Assembly (NCBI GenBank): GCA_017533565.1
Contig: JAFXHU010000029.1
Location: forward strand, 1 to 32,812
Reading direction: 5' to 3'
Source of the DNA: Clostridia bacterium
GTDB lineage: Bacteria > Bacillota > Clostridia > Oscillospirales > CAG-272
Length of the DNA: 32,812 bases
The notes under the pieces were generated by a model that was not told the DNA's origin, did not search any database, and worked only from the letters and a program-made list of their open reading frames with translations. Both the position numbers and the translations under genes were made by a program. Every line of letters starts with the position of its first letter. Position 1 is the stretch's first letter. Of this stretch, positions 32,201-32,812 are shown piece after piece.

Positions 32201-32812
32201 CGACGGCGTTGGCTACTCCAGCGTTTTGACCGCTAACGCGGCTCTTAACGGCGAGGGCGAGTCCGAGGTTATCCTTGACAGAGAGCTTTGGGATAAGATT
32301 ACCACCAACAAGACCGTAACCGTACAGAAGAACGACCTTGACACCATTAAGGCAAATGCACAGCCCGAGATTATCGGCGACATCGTTCTTGCTTCCAACT
32401 TTACCGTTGACGGTAACAAGTACATCAAGCTTAACGCAGACAATTACGACGACTACTGCATTGAGGTGCTTTGGTACGCGAATGCGGACGGCGAAGGCGA
32501 AGAGGCTATTTACTACCCCATCGGCTCTACCGTTCAGTATATCGGCACCACCCTCAAGGAAGTAGAGAACTACATTGAAAACGGCAAGCTTCACAATATC
32601 AACTGGTACACGCTCAACGACGACGAGGAGCCTGTTCTCGTTACCGAGTGGCCCACCGTTCAGTCGCTTGACGACGTTTACTACTACTACCTTGACGAAG
32701 AGGTAACCGAAACCGACGTTACGATTACCGACAATATCAAGTACAACCTTTCGCTCTATGCTAACTTTGAGGTTAACCTCTTCGTTGAGGATGCAAACGG
32801 CGAGTACGAAAT
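29295..32812 (+). CDS. Large secreted protein with three LamG-like repeat units, 3' partial
   Basis: At least 1172 residues; the frame is open to the window edge. An Sec signal peptide starts MKKFSKILCAVLMLAIVC and probably ends at VSADS (no lipobox). The rest is three long repeats of about 320-340 residues. Each has a beta-rich jelly-roll-like part (for example EFRHLTIVYDIANNNMYAFSNG and SWQHLTIVGDMENNYLYVFNNG, resembling LamG/concanavalin-like folds), then a helix (ALDAIFAAETPN, ALQTALSDKNIS, EAALASGNLS) and a small beta segment beginning EIDGVEY, IVDGVKY or TIDGVGY (near residues 306, 627, 967). No catalytic motif is seen. It may be a surface or extracellular binding protein; anchor signals, if any, lie outside the window. 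Confidence 0.85.
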   Translation, partial: MKKFSKILCAVLMLAIVCTSLAFLVSADSTPDAVAMNPSNVDFGAATLGGVEGNNLPADASWSLYKQKTDPNGDKVYNDGVETENTMLDRYIVTPADGDAYGVFFAGEFQNGGSFQNLQNTYSYNGVELTSDAYYVVDLDIATATELITSLDISLPNRNVVGEWESFGGFPFGTNVNIKTYLPDLGAEWTHFTVVCSMKTNKQYIFVNGEYVGVTGNKAYNDTQLTEGTTLRANGIKLEVAYEASANNTKMIFANESAAVDNVSRRDIVDAEGIAALDAIFAAETPNLKAWAGYPTEVRTGSLPSVVEIDGVEYNSISDANAALRGNFNKTVNILNNFAGRLTVACDATVNLNGFSADIVTVEGGTVTKDGDVVTVDAPYIASQTDTKVSDSTILRAAGLAADTDASRWIFTPTNMNDEDGVWSYVSETAEGEKFVTLLGTPTVNNNSNSYMELQTQNLLIDYNGGAAQYVVVDVDAALLSENTFPFMLIPRNGSGGGMWGGANPHANQMLSSSVGEFRHLTIVYDIANNNMYAFSNGTLTASNEGGAFTSADNFELFKKQTGWKITAFRMASNTNGGLSFKNLQFRQFTGEDAVALQTALSDKNISDWNGNVYSEDYVLPSLGELAIVDGVKYYGESSLSAALTGNDVKQVTIAKSFTDAVTVNCDAVIETNGFNVNIVLGDDVEKTVEGTKIITDAPYQLSASFEKIEHTGTWSENGESYIGGTPLENIKAAYLGTVNGGQSVGSFAIQKVNDFNPYIITAAGNADKFVALRQNHNGDTTKDMQFTQMYTEKNLSTGTNYYVIDIDAASDTHIEASMYLAPVLRFADGTSGTPFGRSMHFFEMMTADGSWQHLTIVGDMENNYLYVFNNGTLVGIWGDEEGEDGAYMSRAGGTSTNLKYQAVKVSNSMGYVLDTSASLYLDGLTLRIYDSNEAAGNIEAALASGNLSDWSGMVTGRAGTSLPKVATIDGVGYSSVLTANAALNGEGESEVILDRELWDKITTNKTVTVQKNDLDTIKANAQPEIIGDIVLASNFTVDGNKYIKLNADNYDDYCIEVLWYANADGEGEEAIYYPIGSTVQYIGTTLKEVENYIENGKLHNINWYTLNDDEEPVLVTEWPTVQSLDDVYYYYLDEEVTETDVTITDNIKYNLSLYANFEVNLFVEDANGEYE

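Noticed and set aside
29475-32594. 1039-codon open frame on the minus strand
   Set aside because: It lies entirely opposite the secreted repeat protein, which has a promoter, ribosome binding site and signal peptide. The antisense frame has none of these and its Val/Cys/Lys-rich product is a codon-usage shadow.

Overview
The window looks like a chromosome segment of an anaerobic, Gram-positive-type gut bacterium of the Clostridia. The reasons are the glycyl-radical enzyme pyruvate formate-lyase with its activase, a ZTP (pfl-motif) riboswitch, GGAGG-type ribosome binding sites, consensus sigma-A promoters (TTGACA/TATAAT, 17-bp spacer), several lipobox lipoproteins, and glycoside hydrolases. 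The species cannot be named from the sequence. No rRNA, tRNA, CRISPR array, integrase or complete insertion sequence was seen.

Layout. (1) 1-4930 is an accessory, more AT-rich island. It carries a three-gene minus-strand unit (DUF2971-like protein, HTH plus ADP-ribosyltransferase-like protein, and a small partial gene), a promoter-to-terminator unit of about 370 nt with no clear protein, and a two-gene unit (PD-(D/E)XK nuclease-like protein overlapping a coiled-coil protein). It ends in two decayed genes, one with a UGA at codon 3 and one a YjbR-like remnant. (2) 4933-6208 holds a bcp-rhodanese lipoprotein operon and a hairpin-rich spacer with a cloverleaf-like fold. (3) 6209-12599 is minus-strand: a large Cys-rich, fimbrillin-like lipoprotein with a TetR regulator upstream, a small lipoprotein, the DNA repair gene tag, a cyclase-family hydrolase and a GNAT acetyltransferase. 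(4) 12654-14063 encodes a TIR domain fused to a SAM methyltransferase, divergent from a GH42 beta-galactosidase. (5) 16439-19567 is a GH2 beta-mannosidase followed by mscL, divergent from a lipoprotein with five MBG-like repeats. (6) 21197-24282 pairs an esterase-acyltransferase fusion with a zinc-ribbon membrane protein. (7) 24480-28946 holds a SAM-methyltransferase-like gene, then the riboswitch-controlled pflB-pflA operon. (8) From 29295 to the window end runs one open secreted repeat protein of at least 1172 residues.

How the genes fit together. The metabolic core is anaerobic sugar use: GH42 and GH2 enzymes release monosaccharides, and PflB/PflA turn pyruvate into acetyl-CoA and formate, a one-carbon donor sensed indirectly by the ZTP riboswitch. 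Surface lipoproteins and the large secreted protein probably face the gut environment. The island and the TIR-methyltransferase gene are the best places to look for undescribed conflict (defence or toxin-antitoxin) systems. A second unexplained layer is a 12-base motif (TTTAACACGGGG) that recurs just beyond the 3' ends of unrelated genes.
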